Notes: generated by a model from the letters alone, not told the origin. A DNA stretch of 64,000 nt from Microbacterium limosum (GCF_036324365.1 NZ_CP137080.1:1-64000); one strand, 5' to 3'; positions 36,032 to 47,493 are shown, numbered from the stretch's first letter. Made by a program: numbers and translations.

Positions 36032-36552
36032 TGGATGTCTCGCTCGTCCTCATCGTGATCATGGGTGCGCTCTTCGCGTGCGGCGTCTACGCGATGCTGG
36101 AGCGCAGCCTCACGCGCGTCCTGATCGGCTTCCTGCTGCTGGGCAACGCCGCGAACCTGCTGCTGCTGATCGTGCTCGGCGCGCCGGGTGCCGCGCCGTT
36201 CTACGGCACCGAGGGCGTCTCCGATCCGTTGCCGCAGGCGCTCACGCTCACGGCGATCGTCATCACCTTCGCCGTGTCGGCCTTCCTGCTCGCGCTGATC
36301 TACCGCTCGTGGCAGTTGGGCACGGCCGATACGGTCGTCGACGACGAGACCGACATCGCCCTGCGCGAGCGGACGCCCGACACCGACGAGGGCATGGACG
36401 AGGGCGCGGATGCCGAGGCATCCACCGACTTCGTCGGCGTCGACACGGCGCCCATCACGGTGCTGCACAGCCGTGACTTCTCCGCGCTGCACGACGACGC
36501 CCCGACGGACCGGCCCTACGTCGGTCGCGACGAAGAGGGGGAGCGGTCATGA
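36031..36552 (+). CDS. mrpC: Mrp antiporter subunit C
   Basis: The NuoK-like subunit. The first 100 residues form three helices (GALFACGVYAMLERSLTRVL; GFLLLGNAANLLLL; PLPQALTLTAIVITFAVSAF), as in MrpC and NuoK. Unlike typical MrpC of about 115 residues, it has an extra acidic cytosolic tail (about residues 105-173, with DDETDIALRERTPDTDEG). The ATG overlaps the mrpA stop by one base, and its 3' end overlaps mrpD by 4. Confidence 0.94.
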   Translation: MDVSLVLIVIMGALFACGVYAMLERSLTRVLIGFLLLGNAANLLLLIVLGAPGAAPFYGTEGVSDPLPQALTLTAIVITFAVSAFLLALIYRSWQLGTADTVVDDETDIALRERTPDTDEGMDEGADAEASTDFVGVDTAPITVLHSRDFSALHDDAPTDRPYVGRDEEGERS

Positions 36553-38102
36553 GCGCCCTCATCCCGCTGCTCGTCACGCTGCCGTTCCTCGGAGCGGCGG
36601 TCACGCTGATCTTCGGACGCCGCCCGCGCCTGCAGGTGGCCGTGTCGGTGGTAACGCTCTCGCTCGTCGTCGTGATCGCGAGCGTGCTGCTGGCGACGGT
36701 GGACCAGGGGGCCCCGATCGCGGTATCGGTCGGGGGGTGGCCGATTCCCATCGGCATCGTGCTCTACGTCGACCGCCTGGCGGCGCTTCTGGTGCTGGTC
36801 TCGAGCATCGTGCTGATCGCCGTCCTGCTGTTCTCCGTCGGTCAGGGTGCCGCCGACGGCGACCAGGAGACGCCGGTGTCGATCTTCTATCCCTCGTACC
36901 TGATCCTCTCGGCCGGGATCTTCACGGCGTTCGTCGCGGGCGACCTCTTCAACCTCTACGTGGGCTTCGAGATCCTGCTCGTGGCGTCGTACGTGCTGAT
37001 AACCCTGGGCAGCACGGAGTCCCGCATCCGCGCGGGCGTCGTCTACATCGTCGTCTCGCTCGTGTCGTCGATCCTCTTCCTGTCGGCGATCGCCGTGATC
37101 TACGGCGCGCTCGGCACGGTCAACATGGCGCAGATCGCCGATCGCATGGCCGAGCTCCCCGGCGAGGTGCAGATGGTCCTGCACCTGCTGCTGCTCGTCG
37201 CGTTCGCGATCAAGGCGGCCGTCTTCCCGCTGTCCTTCTGGCTGCCCGACTCCTATCCCACGGCGCCGGCGCCGGTGACGGCGGTGTTCGCCGGCCTGCT
37301 CACCAAGGTGGGCGTCTACGCCATCATCCGCACCGAGACCCAGCTCTTCCCCGGTTCCGACGTCAACATGCTGCTCATGGTCATCGCGCTGGCGACGATG
37401 ATCGTCGGCGTGCTCGGCGCGGTCGCCCAGGCGGAGCTCAAGCGGATCCTGTCGTTCACGCTCGTGAGCCACGTCGGCTACATGATCTTCGGGCTCGCCA
37501 TCGCGACTCCCGAGGCCTACGGCGCGACGATCTACTACATGGTCCACCACATCATCGTGCAGACGACCCTGTTCCTCGCCGTGGGGCTCGTCGAACGTCG
37601 CGCCGGCAGCACGTCGATCCTTCGCGTGAAGGGGCTCATGCGTGCCGCCCCCGTCATCGCGGTTCTCTTCTTCATCCCCGCGGTCAACCTCGGCGGCCTG
37701 CCGCCGTTCTCGGGCTTCATCGGCAAGTTCGCCCTCTTCGAAGCCGCCGCGGAGGTGGGCACGCCGGTCATGATGGTGCTGATCGTGGGCGGCATCGTGA
37801 CCTCGCTGCTGACCCTGTACGCCCTGATGCGGGCGTGGAACCTCGCCTTCTGGCGCGAGGAGGACGACTCCGCCGAGACCGAGGCGCGCATCGCCTACCT
37901 GGGCGATGCGCCGGCCGCCGGCGTCGAGACGGGCCGTCGGGTCACGCCGCGGATCATGACGGGGGCGACCGCCCTGATGGTGTCAGCGACCGTGGCGCTG
38001 ACCGTCTTCGCCGGTCCGCTGCTCGAGATCTGCATGCGAGCCGGTGAAGGCCTGGCGCAGCCCGTGGTCATCACACAGCTGAATGAGGAGGCCGAGCAAT
38101 GA
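36549..38102 (+). CDS. mrpD: Mrp antiporter subunit D
   Basis: The NuoM/N-like subunit (517 residues) with about 14 helices. Family motifs include YVGFEILLVASYVLITLG (conserved Glu in helix 5), FAIKAAVFPLSFWLPDSYP (Lys), and QAELKRILSFTLVSHVGYM. MrpA and MrpD together form the proton- and cation-conducting units. The N-terminal half is coupled to mrpC by a 4-bp overlap, and mrpE overlaps its end. Confidence 0.95.
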   Translation: MSALIPLLVTLPFLGAAVTLIFGRRPRLQVAVSVVTLSLVVVIASVLLATVDQGAPIAVSVGGWPIPIGIVLYVDRLAALLVLVSSIVLIAVLLFSVGQGAADGDQETPVSIFYPSYLILSAGIFTAFVAGDLFNLYVGFEILLVASYVLITLGSTESRIRAGVVYIVVSLVSSILFLSAIAVIYGALGTVNMAQIADRMAELPGEVQMVLHLLLLVAFAIKAAVFPLSFWLPDSYPTAPAPVTAVFAGLLTKVGVYAIIRTETQLFPGSDVNMLLMVIALATMIVGVLGAVAQAELKRILSFTLVSHVGYMIFGLAIATPEAYGATIYYMVHHIIVQTTLFLAVGLVERRAGSTSILRVKGLMRAAPVIAVLFFIPAVNLGGLPPFSGFIGKFALFEAAAEVGTPVMMVLIVGGIVTSLLTLYALMRAWNLAFWREEDDSAETEARIAYLGDAPAAGVETGRRVTPRIMTGATALMVSATVALTVFAGPLLEICMRAGEGLAQPVVITQLNEEAEQ

Positions 38103-38683
38103 GCGGCTCTCCGCGCACGCACCGCAGCACCCTCTGGGTCCAGCTGCCCTTCTTCCTGTGGCTGATCGCCCTGTGGATGCTGCTGTGGGGGCAGTTCACC
38201 GTGCTCGCCTTCATCACGGGGCTCGCCGTGGCCGTCGTCGTCACCCGCGTGTTCCGGCTGCCTCCCGTCGAGCTGTCGGGGCGGGTCAACGTCTGGTACG
38301 GGCTCGTCTTCGTCGTCACGTTCCTCGCGGCGCTCGTGCGCGGCTCGCTGCTGGTGGCGTGGCAGGTCCTCGATCCGCGAAAGCTGCCGGGCACGGCGAT
38401 CATCGCCGTGCCCCTGCGGGTGGACGACGACCTCATCATGACCCACACGGGCGTGACCGCGTCGCTCATCCCGGGATCGCTCATCGTCGAGGCGGACCGC
38501 GAACGCCGCGTGCTCTACCTGCATGTCATCGGGGTGGACTCCGACGCGGACGTCGAGAAGCAGCGTCGTGCCGTCCTCGGGTGGGAGGCGCGCATCGTCC
38601 GCGCCGTCGGCTCCCGGGGGCAGCTCGAGCTCATCCGTCGCAGCGGCATCGACACACCGCGGAAGGGAGGGGCTCCCACGTGA
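38099..38683 (+). CDS. mrpE: Mrp antiporter subunit E
   Basis: MrpE (194 residues): two or three helices (LPFFLWLIALWMLLWGQFTV; NVWYGLVFVVTFLAALVRGS), followed by a cytosolic domain with PGTAIIAVPLRVDDDLIMTH and ASLIPGSLIVEADRERRVLY, which is the family signature. It starts with an ATG that overlaps the mrpD stop by 4 bp and overlaps the mrpF start at its end. Confidence 0.94.
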   Translation: MSGSPRTHRSTLWVQLPFFLWLIALWMLLWGQFTVLAFITGLAVAVVVTRVFRLPPVELSGRVNVWYGLVFVVTFLAALVRGSLLVAWQVLDPRKLPGTAIIAVPLRVDDDLIMTHTGVTASLIPGSLIVEADRERRVLYLHVIGVDSDADVEKQRRAVLGWEARIVRAVGSRGQLELIRRSGIDTPRKGGAPT

Positions 38684-38946
38684 GCGTCGTGATCATCGTC
38701 ATCCTCGTGCTGTTCGTCGCGGCGGCCCTGCTCGCGCTCGTCCGCATCGTGCGCGGCCCGTCCATCCTCGACCGCGTCGTGGCCGCCGATGTCCTCCTCA
38801 CCGAGGTGATGTGCATCATCGGGGCCGAGATGGTCATCAACCACCACACCCGCAGCCTTACGCTGCTGCTTATCATCGCCGCCGCCGGGGTGTTCGGATC
38901 CATCTCGGTCGCCCGCTTCGTCGCCAGAAGGGACAACCCGCGATGA
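38680..38946 (+). CDS. mrpF: Mrp antiporter subunit F
   Basis: MrpF (88 residues): three helices and the conserved GPSILDRVVAADVL motif, whose Asp is important for antiport. The GTG start overlaps the mrpE stop by 4 bp and the mrpG ATG overlaps its own stop by 4, so it is translationally coupled on both sides. Confidence 0.94.
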   Translation: MSVVIIVILVLFVAAALLALVRIVRGPSILDRVVAADVLLTEVMCIIGAEMVINHHTRSLTLLLIIAAAGVFGSISVARFVARRDNPR

Positions 38947-39323
38947 CGGATGACGTGGTCTTCGACCTGCCGGCGGTGCTCGACGGCGCCGCGATCGTGC
39001 TGGTGTTCATCGGTGCGGTGCTGTGCCTCACGGCCTCGATCGGCCTGCTGCGCTTCCGTGACGTACCCAGCCGTCTCCACGCCGCGACGAAGCCGCAGGT
39101 GCTCGGCCTCATCCTCATCTGCATCGCCGTCGCGCTGTCGCTGCGCTCGTGGGCGGCGCTCGCATTCCTCGTGCCGGTCGTGGTGTTCCAGCTCGCTACT
39201 GCCCCCCTGTCGGCGCACATGGTCGCCCGCGCCGCGTATCGCAACGGCACCTTCGACGAGCGCGGGCTGCATGTCGACGAGCTGCGGGAGTCGAAGGAGA
39301 CGCCGCCCGCCGCCGGCGGCTGA
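38943..39323 (+). CDS. mrpG: Mrp antiporter subunit G
   Basis: MrpG (126 residues), last gene of the operon: three helices with IGLLRFRDVPSRLHAATKPQ, the family signature between helix 1 and helix 2. A hydrophilic C-terminal tail (GTFDERGLHVDELRESKE) extends about 20 residues. It is convergent with ald, with a large inverted repeat between them. Confidence 0.94.
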   Translation: MTDDVVFDLPAVLDGAAIVLVFIGAVLCLTASIGLLRFRDVPSRLHAATKPQVLGLILICIAVALSLRSWAALAFLVPVVVFQLATAPLSAHMVARAAYRNGTFDERGLHVDELRESKETPPAAGG

Positions 39324-39367
39324 GCCCGTCCGTCCGGACCTGGGCGGGCGCCCGCGTGACCGCAGCG

Positions 39368-39463
39368 GACAACACTCCGGAGAAGTATGCTCTGCGCGGG
39401 ACGCGGACCCCGTCGTTCCGGGGAGGCCGACGGCGCGGACGCGGTTGTCTCCGGAGTGTTGTC
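39368..39463. repeat. Perfect 16-bp inverted repeat with 64-nt spacer
   Basis: GACAACACTCCGGAGA (39368-39383) and its exact complement (39448-39463) lie between the convergent mrpG and ald genes; pairing can be extended outward through CCGCAGC with a bulge. Each arm also contains the self-complementary CTCCGGAG. It could be a bidirectional terminator with a long loop, or a small MITE-like element. Confidence 0.6.
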
Positions 39464-39497
39464 GGGCTGCGGCGCGCGGCCGAGATGATCCCGCGCG

Positions 39498-40595
39498 TCA
39501 GCCGTCGGCGGGAAGGCCGAACGCCGCCGCGACCGCGGCGTTCACGATGGCGCCCGCGCGGGTGTTCAGGCCGGCTGCGAGAGCAGGATCGGCGTGCAGG
39601 GCGCGGTCGACGCCGCGGTCGGCCAGGGCCAGCAGGTACGGCAGGGTGGCACCCGTGAGGGAACGGGTGGACGTCACCGGGACGGCGCCCGGCATGTTCG
39701 CGACGCAGTAGTAGAGGGAGTCGTGCACGGCGAAGGTCGGGGCGTCGTGGGTCGTGGGGCGGGAACCCTCGAAGCATCCGCCCTGGTCGATCGCGATGTC
39801 CACCAGCACGGACCCCGGCTTCATCGCCGCCACCGTGTCGTCGGCCACCAGGCGCGGCGCGGCCGCCCCCGGAACCAGGACGGCGCCGACGACGAGATCG
39901 GCGCGCCGCACCTGCTCGGCGATCTCGTAGCGGCTCGAGACGCGGGTCTGCAGCGCCGTGCCGTAGCGCTTCTCGAGCTCGCGCAACCGGGGCAGGGACA
40001 CGTCGATGACGGTCACGCCCGCGCCGAGTCCCAGGGCGTTCACGATGGCGCTCTCGCCGGCGACCCCGCCGCCGATCACGACGACCTCGGCGCGGGGCAC
40101 GCCCGCCACGCCGCCGACGAGCGTCCCCCGTCCGCCCGCGGGGCGCATGAGCGTCTGCGCGCCGACGATGACGGAGAGCCGACCGGCGATCTCGCTCATG
40201 GGCGTCAGCAGGGGCAGGCTCCGATCACCCGCCTGCACCGTCTCGTACGCGATCGCCGTCGTTCCCGCGGCGCAGAGGGCTTCGGTGAGGGGTCGGTCGG
40301 CGGCGAGGTGCAGGTACGCGAAGAGGGCGAGGTCCTCGCGCAGGTAGCCGTACTCGGCGGCGACCGGCTCCTTCACCTTCGTCACGAGTTCCGCGTCGTG
40401 CCACACATCGGCGGCATCCGGCACGATGATCGCGCCCGCGGCGGCGAAGTCCTCGTCGCGGACGCCCGCACCCAGGCCCGCCCCCGCCTGAACCAGGACG
40501 GTGTGCCCGTGCGCCGCGAGCGCATCCACGCCCGCGGGCATGATGGCGACCCGGTACTCGCCGTTCTTGATCTCGGTGGGGATGCCGATCCTCAT
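39498..40595 (-). CDS. ald: Alanine dehydrogenase
   Basis: Ald interconverts L-alanine and pyruvate with NAD. The 365-residue enzyme shows the N-terminal MRIGIPTEIKNGEYRVAIMP, catalytic Lys in ELVTKVKEP, the catalytic His in LFAYLHLAAD, and the NAD motif VIGGGVAGE. The ATG at 40595 has GAGGGAGC upstream and gives the standard N terminus. An Lrp/AldR-type regulator is divergent (40711), and by analogy with mycobacterial AldR it probably controls ald in response to alanine. Confidence 0.95.
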   Translation of the reverse strand: MRIGIPTEIKNGEYRVAIMPAGVDALAAHGHTVLVQAGAGLGAGVRDEDFAAAGAIIVPDAADVWHDAELVTKVKEPVAAEYGYLREDLALFAYLHLAADRPLTEALCAAGTTAIAYETVQAGDRSLPLLTPMSEIAGRLSVIVGAQTLMRPAGGRGTLVGGVAGVPRAEVVVIGGGVAGESAIVNALGLGAGVTVIDVSLPRLRELEKRYGTALQTRVSSRYEIAEQVRRADLVVGAVLVPGAAAPRLVADDTVAAMKPGSVLVDIAIDQGGCFEGSRPTTHDAPTFAVHDSLYYCVANMPGAVPVTSTRSLTGATLPYLLALADRGVDRALHADPALAAGLNTRAGAIVNAAVAAAFGLPADG

Positions 40596-40697
40596 GCTGC
40601 TCCCTCGCTGGGTGACCCGATGCGAGCTCCAGGTTCGCAGGCGCGCCCCCGTTCGGCCACTGCGCGCGAAAGACATTCGGCCGGGCGGCCTTCCCCG

Positions 40698-40703
40698 TAG
40701 GCT
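40698..40703 (+). promoter_or_regulatory. -10 box for a leaderless lrp-type regulator transcript
   Basis: TAGGCT ends 7 nt before the ATG at 40711. It lies in the 115-bp divergent gap to ald, where AldR-type binding sites are expected; I see no clear palindrome. Confidence 0.4.
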
Positions 40704-40710
40704 TCGGTGC

Positions 40711-41220
40711 ATGGATGACGGAGCACACGCCGGGTTGCCGAATTATCTACGGTCATTCACGGTGGATGCCGTGGATGTCGAGATCATCCGCATCCTCGCC
40801 GCCGACGGCCGCATCACCAACGTCGATCTCGCCGCAGCCCTCGGCCTCGCCCCCTCGACCGTGCACGCGCGCGTGCGCTCCCTGGTCGAGCGGGGGGTGA
40901 TCACGGGCTTCCATGCGGCCGTCGATCAGCGGGCGCTCGGCAAGGGGCTGCAAGCGATCATCGGGGTGACGCTGCGACCCGGGGCGCGGGCCGGCAGCAT
41001 CCGCGCGTTCGCGGACGACGTGCGACGTCTGCCGCAGGTGCTGCAGGTGTGGTTCGTCGGCGGGACCGACGACTTCCTCGTGCACATCGCGGTCGAGGGA
41101 ACGTCTCAGATGAGGGAGTTCGTGGTCGAGCATCTGTCGGCGCAGCAGAGCGTCGCCTCGACGCGAACGAGCATCGTGTTCGAATATCACCGCAATACGG
41201 TGACGGCGCCCTTCCGCTGA
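40711..41220 (+). CDS. Lrp/AsnC-family regulator (AldR-like)
   Basis: A 169-residue Lrp-type regulator: winged helix (VDVEIIRILAADGRITNVDL; LGLAPSTVHARVRSLVERGV) and a RAM effector domain (ITGFHAAVDQRALGKGLQAI through DDFLVHIAVEGTSQM). The N-terminal ~18 residues before VDAVDVEI are longer than usual. Its divergent position to ald fits AldR, which senses alanine and regulates alanine dehydrogenase. Confidence 0.92.
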   Translation: MDDGAHAGLPNYLRSFTVDAVDVEIIRILAADGRITNVDLAAALGLAPSTVHARVRSLVERGVITGFHAAVDQRALGKGLQAIIGVTLRPGARAGSIRAFADDVRRLPQVLQVWFVGGTDDFLVHIAVEGTSQMREFVVEHLSAQQSVASTRTSIVFEYHRNTVTAPFR

Positions 41221-41244
41221 GTCCTTCCCCTCCCGCGGGCCGGG

Positions 41245-43441
<2,197 letters not shown>

Positions 43442-43484
43442 GACCCTCCTGCTCGTCGACGACGGGCCAAGAATACTGGCCCGG

Positions 43485-43490
43485 TAGGAT
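43485..43490 (+). promoter_or_regulatory. Putative -10 box of purA
   Basis: TAGGAT lies 48 nt before the purA ATG in the 97-bp divergent gap to the Pr6Pr gene. Confidence 0.35.
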
Positions 43491-43538
43491 CGACAAGCGC
43501 GTTCTGCGCCCGTCCCCCACCCATGAGGAGCCCTCCAC

Positions 43539-44825
43539 ATGCCAGGAATCGTCATCGTCGGCGTCCAGTGGGGCGACGAGGGCAAGGGCAAGGCCACCGA
43601 TCTGCTCGGCGAGCGCACCGACTGGGTGGTCAAGTTCAACGGCGGCAACAACGCCGGTCACACCGTCGTGATCGGCGACGAGAAGTACGCGTTGCACCTG
43701 CTGCCCTCCGGCATCCTCTCGCCCGGCGTCAACGCCGTCATCGGCAACGGCGTCGTCGTCGATCTCGAGGTGCTCTTCTACGAGCTCGAGGCGCTCCACG
43801 CCCGCGGCGTGGACACTTCGCGCCTGAGGATCAGCGCGAACGCGCACATCATCACGCAGTACCACCGCACGCTCGACAAGGTCACCGAGCGCTTCCTCGG
43901 CAAGCGTCAGATCGGCACGACGGGCCGGGGCATCGGTCCCGCGTACGCCGACAAGATCAACCGCGTCGGCATCCGCGTGCAGGATCTCTTCGACGAGAAC
44001 ATCCTCCGGCAGAAGGTCGAGGGCGCCCTCGACCAGAAGAACCACCTCCTCGTCAAGGTTTTCAACCGCCGCGCGATCACCGTCGACGAGATCGTGGAGG
44101 ATCTGCTCTCCTACGCCGAGCGCGTGCGCCCGATCGTCGCCGACACCGGTCTCCTGCTCAGCGAGGCGCTGGACGCCGGCGAGGTCGTCGTCTTCGAGGG
44201 CGGACAGGCGACGATGCTCGACGTCGATCACGGCACCTACCCGTTCGTGACCTCGTCCTCGGCCACGGCCGGTGGCGCGGCGACCGGTTCGGGCATCGGC
44301 CCCAATCGCATCGACCGCATCGTGGGAATCGTCAAGGCCTACACGACCCGCGTCGGGTCGGGCCCGTTCCCCACCGAGCTGTTCGACGAGAGCGGCGACT
44401 GGCTCCGCTCGCGCGGGTTCGAGTTCGGCACCACCACCGGTCGTCCGCGGCGCGTGGGCTGGTACGACGCACCCATCACGCGCTACGCGACCCGCATCAA
44501 CGGGATCACCGATCTCGTGCTCACGAAGCTCGACATCCTCACGGGGCTCGATCAGATTCCGGTGTGCGTCGCCTACGACGTCGACGGGGAGCGGTTCGAC
44601 GAGGTGCCCGTCAACCAGACCGACTTCCACCACGCCAAGCCGATCCTCGAGTACTTCCCCGGGTGGAAGGAAGACATCACCGGCGCCCGGGCGTTCGGGG
44701 ACCTGCCGGTCGCCGCTCAGGACTACGTGCTCGCCCTCGAGAAGATGAGCGGCACGCGCATCTCGGTGATCGGCGTCGGGGCGGCCCGCGACGCCGTCGT
44801 CGTGCGCCACGATCTGCTGGACTGA
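43539..44825 (+). CDS. purA: Adenylosuccinate synthetase
   Basis: PurA makes adenylosuccinate from IMP, GTP and aspartate, the first committed step to AMP. The 428-residue protein has the P-loop-like [14 protein letters not shown] at the N terminus (residues 10-23), [25 protein letters not shown] and VAYDVDG. Length and all motifs are standard. A lactonase-like gene follows after 2 nt. Confidence 0.97.
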   Translation: MPGIVIVGVQWGDEGKGKATDLLGERTDWVVKFNGGNNAGHTVVIGDEKYALHLLPSGILSPGVNAVIGNGVVVDLEVLFYELEALHARGVDTSRLRISANAHIITQYHRTLDKVTERFLGKRQIGTTGRGIGPAYADKINRVGIRVQDLFDENILRQKVEGALDQKNHLLVKVFNRRAITVDEIVEDLLSYAERVRPIVADTGLLLSEALDAGEVVVFEGGQATMLDVDHGTYPFVTSSSATAGGAATGSGIGPNRIDRIVGIVKAYTTRVGSGPFPTELFDESGDWLRSRGFEFGTTTGRPRRVGWYDAPITRYATRINGITDLVLTKLDILTGLDQIPVCVAYDVDGERFDEVPVNQTDFHHAKPILEYFPGWKEDITGARAFGDLPVAAQDYVLALEKMSGTRISVIGVGAARDAVVVRHDLLD

Positions 44826-44827
44826 CC

Positions 44828-46018
44828 GTGCTGCTCTGGCTCGGCGGCTGGGGCGCGGCGATGGACTCCGCCGCCGAGGGCATCGGGGTGCTCGCGGCCG
44901 GTGAGGCGGATGCCGGGACGGCGGGCGGCCCGCTCGGTTTCGTCGGCACGGCGGCGCGCGCCGAGTCCCCGTCGTGGCTGGCCGCGCACCCCGTGCGCGA
45001 CGTCGTCTACGCGGCCCTCGAGAGCGAGGGCCGCGTGCAGGCCTTCCGCCGCACGGACGAGGCGAGCCTCGCGCCGCTCGGCCGCCCGGTCGAGGTGGGC
45101 GAGGCCGTCTGTCACGTCGCCGTGTCGCCGGATGCCGGGTTCCTCGTCGCGACGTGCTGGGGCGACGGCCGCGTCGTGCGCGTGGCCCTCTCCCCCGAGG
45201 GAGCGCCCGGCGATATCGCGGCGGCCGCCGCCGCGACGGATCCGCATGCGCCGGAACGCGCCGATCGGGCGGATGCCGCGGCATCCACCGGCCCCGCCGA
45301 CATCGACCTGCGCGCCGCCGTCCGCGCCCTGCGCGAGGCCGCAGGGGAGGAGTACGCGCACCTCGTCCCCGCGATCGACGAGCCCGCGGATCATCCCGGC
45401 TCCCCGCAGACGCAGGAGCGCGTCTCGCGGGCCCACGCCAGCTTGTTCCTCCCTGACGGGCGCATCGCGACGACCGACCTCGGCTTCGACCTCGTGCGCA
45501 TCTGGCGCCGCGGCACCGACGGGCTGCGCGCCGACCACGAGGTCGTCCTGCCCGCGGGCTCGGGACCGCGGCACCTCGTGTGGCACCCGAGCGGCCATGT
45601 CTACGTCGTGACGGAGTTCTCACGCGAGGTGTTCGTGCTCGCGGCCGACGAGACGGGACGGTGGCGGCTCGTCGCGGGAGCCGCGGCATCCGCGGCATCC
45701 CTCCCCGACGACACCGGCGCCGAGATCACGCTCTCCCGCGACGGGGAGTACGTCTATGCGGGCCTGAGGGGCAGCAACACGATCGCCGTGCTGCGCGTGC
45801 GGGGCGGTGGCGAGTCGCTCGCCCCGGTGGCCCTCGTCGATGCCGGGGTCGACTGGCCGCGCCATCACCTCGTGGTGCGCGACACGCTGCTCGTGGCCGG
45901 TCAGCGCTCCAACGACGTGGTGTCGATGAGCCTCGACATCCGCACCGGCGTGCCCGGGCGCGTGCGCCATCGCACCGCGGCGCCGTCGCCGACGCGGCTG
46001 CTGCCCGCACGCCCCTGA
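44828..46018 (+). CDS. Lactonase-family beta-propeller protein
   Basis: The 396-residue product resembles the lactonase (PF10282, YbhE/Pgl) family, seven-bladed propellers that include 6-phosphogluconolactonase. Recognisable blades include ESPSWLAAHPVRDVVYAALE, RAHASLFLPDGRIATTDLGF, GSGPRHLVWHPSGHVYVVTE and GAEITLSRDGEYVYAGLRGS. An Ala/Asp-rich insert (about residues 135-185) is unusual. GTG start 2 nt after purA stop suggests co-transcription; a functional link to purA is not obvious. Confidence 0.82.
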   Translation: MLLWLGGWGAAMDSAAEGIGVLAAGEADAGTAGGPLGFVGTAARAESPSWLAAHPVRDVVYAALESEGRVQAFRRTDEASLAPLGRPVEVGEAVCHVAVSPDAGFLVATCWGDGRVVRVALSPEGAPGDIAAAAAATDPHAPERADRADAAASTGPADIDLRAAVRALREAAGEEYAHLVPAIDEPADHPGSPQTQERVSRAHASLFLPDGRIATTDLGFDLVRIWRRGTDGLRADHEVVLPAGSGPRHLVWHPSGHVYVVTEFSREVFVLAADETGRWRLVAGAAASAASLPDDTGAEITLSRDGEYVYAGLRGSNTIAVLRVRGGGESLAPVALVDAGVDWPRHHLVVRDTLLVAGQRSNDVVSMSLDIRTGVPGRVRHRTAAPSPTRLLPARP

Positions 46019-46036
46019 GCCCTCCGACGATGCCCG

Positions 46037-47140
46037 TCAGACTTTGGCGTCCTGCCGCGGTACCCAGACCTGCTTGATGATCAGCAGGATGGATGCCGAG
46101 ACCGGGATCGCGACGAGGGCGCCGATCAGCCCGAGCAGCGTGCCGCCGACGAGCGCGCCGATCACCACGAGCGCGCCCGGGATCTCGATCGTGCGGTTCA
46201 TGACCCGCGGCGTCAGCACGTATGCCTCGACCTGTATGTACGCCAGGTACAGGCCCGCGAAGATGAGGGCCGTGACGGGGTCGGAGAAGAGCGCGATCAC
46301 GCTCGCGATGATCCAGTAGAGCACCGGTCCGATGAGCGGGATCAGCGTGATGAGGAAGGCCACGACGGCCATGAGCGCCGGGAACGGCAGCCCGAGGATG
46401 AGGTGCAGGATGAACGCGAAGATCGCGTTCGCCATCGCGAGCACGACCATGCCGATGAGGTATCCGCCGATCGAGCCGGTGATCTGCTCGGTCATCGTCT
46501 CCAGGCCCGGGCGGTTGCGCGCGGGCGCGAGGCGGTAGAAGGCCTGCTTGATCGCCGGCATCGAAGCGATGAAATAGAGCGTCAGGACGAGGGTGATGAA
46601 CGCGCCCGAGATGCCCGACACGATCGAGATGCCCACCTGCACCGCGCCGCCGCCGATCGCGGCGATGTTACCGGGGTCGGTGAGGAACGACTCGATGTTG
46701 TTGACGATGTCGGGCACGGCGGCGCCGAACTGCGCCTGCAGGAAGGCGAACCACTCCGACTGCTCGGCGGCGGTGACGAGCCCCGGGATGTCGCGGATGA
46801 ACTGAGAGATCTGCTCCACGACCGTGGGGATCACGAGCCACAGGATGCCGACGAGGACGACGGCGACGCCGAGGAAGACGATTGCGATGGCCCATCCGCG
46901 CTTGACGCCGCGGTTCATAAGCCAGTCGACGACGGGCTCGAGACCCAGCGCGGCGAAGAGTGCCAGCACGATGTAGATGATCACGGTGGCGAGGTTGCTG
47001 GCCGCGAGCCCCAGGAGAAGTGCCGCGAGACCGCCGAGGGTGAGGGTGAAGCCCACGGTGAAGGGGCGGTCGATCTTCGCCCAGAACGAGCGGATCCCCG
47101 ACGACGAGGAGGGGTGCGCGGGGGGCGCGGGGTCGGTCAT
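46037..47140 (-). CDS. AI-2E family transporter (YdiK/PerM type)
   Basis: A 367-residue membrane protein of the AI-2E transporter family, with about eight helices. Visible are the N-terminal pair TLGGLAALLLGLAASNLATV and IVLALFAALGLEPVVDWLMN with RGVKRGWAIAIVFLG, the soluble middle segment, and C-terminal FLITLIPLIGPVLYWI and GLIGALVAIPVSASI. Members export autoinducer-2 or act as Na+/H+ antiporters; the role here is unknown. The ATG at 47140 was chosen over a GTG at 47146 because a TAGAGT box ends 6 nt before it. Confidence 0.87.
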   Translation of the reverse strand: MTDPAPPAHPSSSSGIRSFWAKIDRPFTVGFTLTLGGLAALLLGLAASNLATVIIYIVLALFAALGLEPVVDWLMNRGVKRGWAIAIVFLGVAVVLVGILWLVIPTVVEQISQFIRDIPGLVTAAEQSEWFAFLQAQFGAAVPDIVNNIESFLTDPGNIAAIGGGAVQVGISIVSGISGAFITLVLTLYFIASMPAIKQAFYRLAPARNRPGLETMTEQITGSIGGYLIGMVVLAMANAIFAFILHLILGLPFPALMAVVAFLITLIPLIGPVLYWIIASVIALFSDPVTALIFAGLYLAYIQVEAYVLTPRVMNRTIEIPGALVVIGALVGGTLLGLIGALVAIPVSASILLIIKQVWVPRQDAKV

Positions 47141-47146
47141 GGTCAC

Positions 47147-47152
47147 ACTCTA
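47147..47152 (-). promoter_or_regulatory. -10 box for a leaderless AI-2E transporter transcript
   Basis: Minus-strand TAGAGT lies 6 nt before the ATG at 47140. Confidence 0.4.
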
Positions 47153-47168
47153 GGGCGGTCGGGCCCGG

Positions 47169-47174
47169 TACCCT
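47169..47174 (+). promoter_or_regulatory. -10 box for a leaderless chorismate mutase transcript
   Basis: TACCCT ends 7 nt before the chorismate mutase GTG at 47182. It is divergent to the AI-2E promoter 17 bp away. Confidence 0.38.
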
Positions 47175-47181
47175 CGACACC

Positions 47182-47493
47182 GTGAGCGAATCGGTGACCG
47201 GGAACGAGGAGGCGCGCGCCGAGCTGCTCCGGCTGCGCGCGAGCATCGACAACATCGACGCGGCGCTGGTGTACATGCTGGCCGAGCGGTTCCGGTGCAC
47301 GAAGCAGGTCGGCGTGCTCAAGGCCACCCACGAGATGCCCCCCTCCGATCCCGCCCGCGAGGAGCACCAGGTCGCCCGGCTCCGCCGGCTGGCCCTGGAC
47401 GCCGACCTCGATCCCGCCTTCGCCGAGAAGTGGTTCAACTTCGTCGTCGCCGAGGTCATCCACCACCACGAGCAGGCGGCCAACGGGCGCTGA
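47182..47493 (+). CDS. Chorismate mutase (AroQ class)
   Basis: Chorismate mutase converts chorismate to prephenate for Phe/Tyr synthesis. The 103-residue, all-helical protein fits the short AroQ type: ELLRLRASIDNIDAALVYML, ERFRCTKQVGVLKATHEMPP, and the C-terminal HH-rich helix. Catalytic Arg residues in LLRLRASID and AERFRCTKQVG are present. It is monofunctional, with no periplasmic signal. The catabolic cluster starts after a 279-bp gap with no clear gene in it. Confidence 0.88.
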   Translation: MSESVTGNEEARAELLRLRASIDNIDAALVYMLAERFRCTKQVGVLKATHEMPPSDPAREEHQVARLRRLALDADLDPAFAEKWFNFVVAEVIHHHEQAANGR

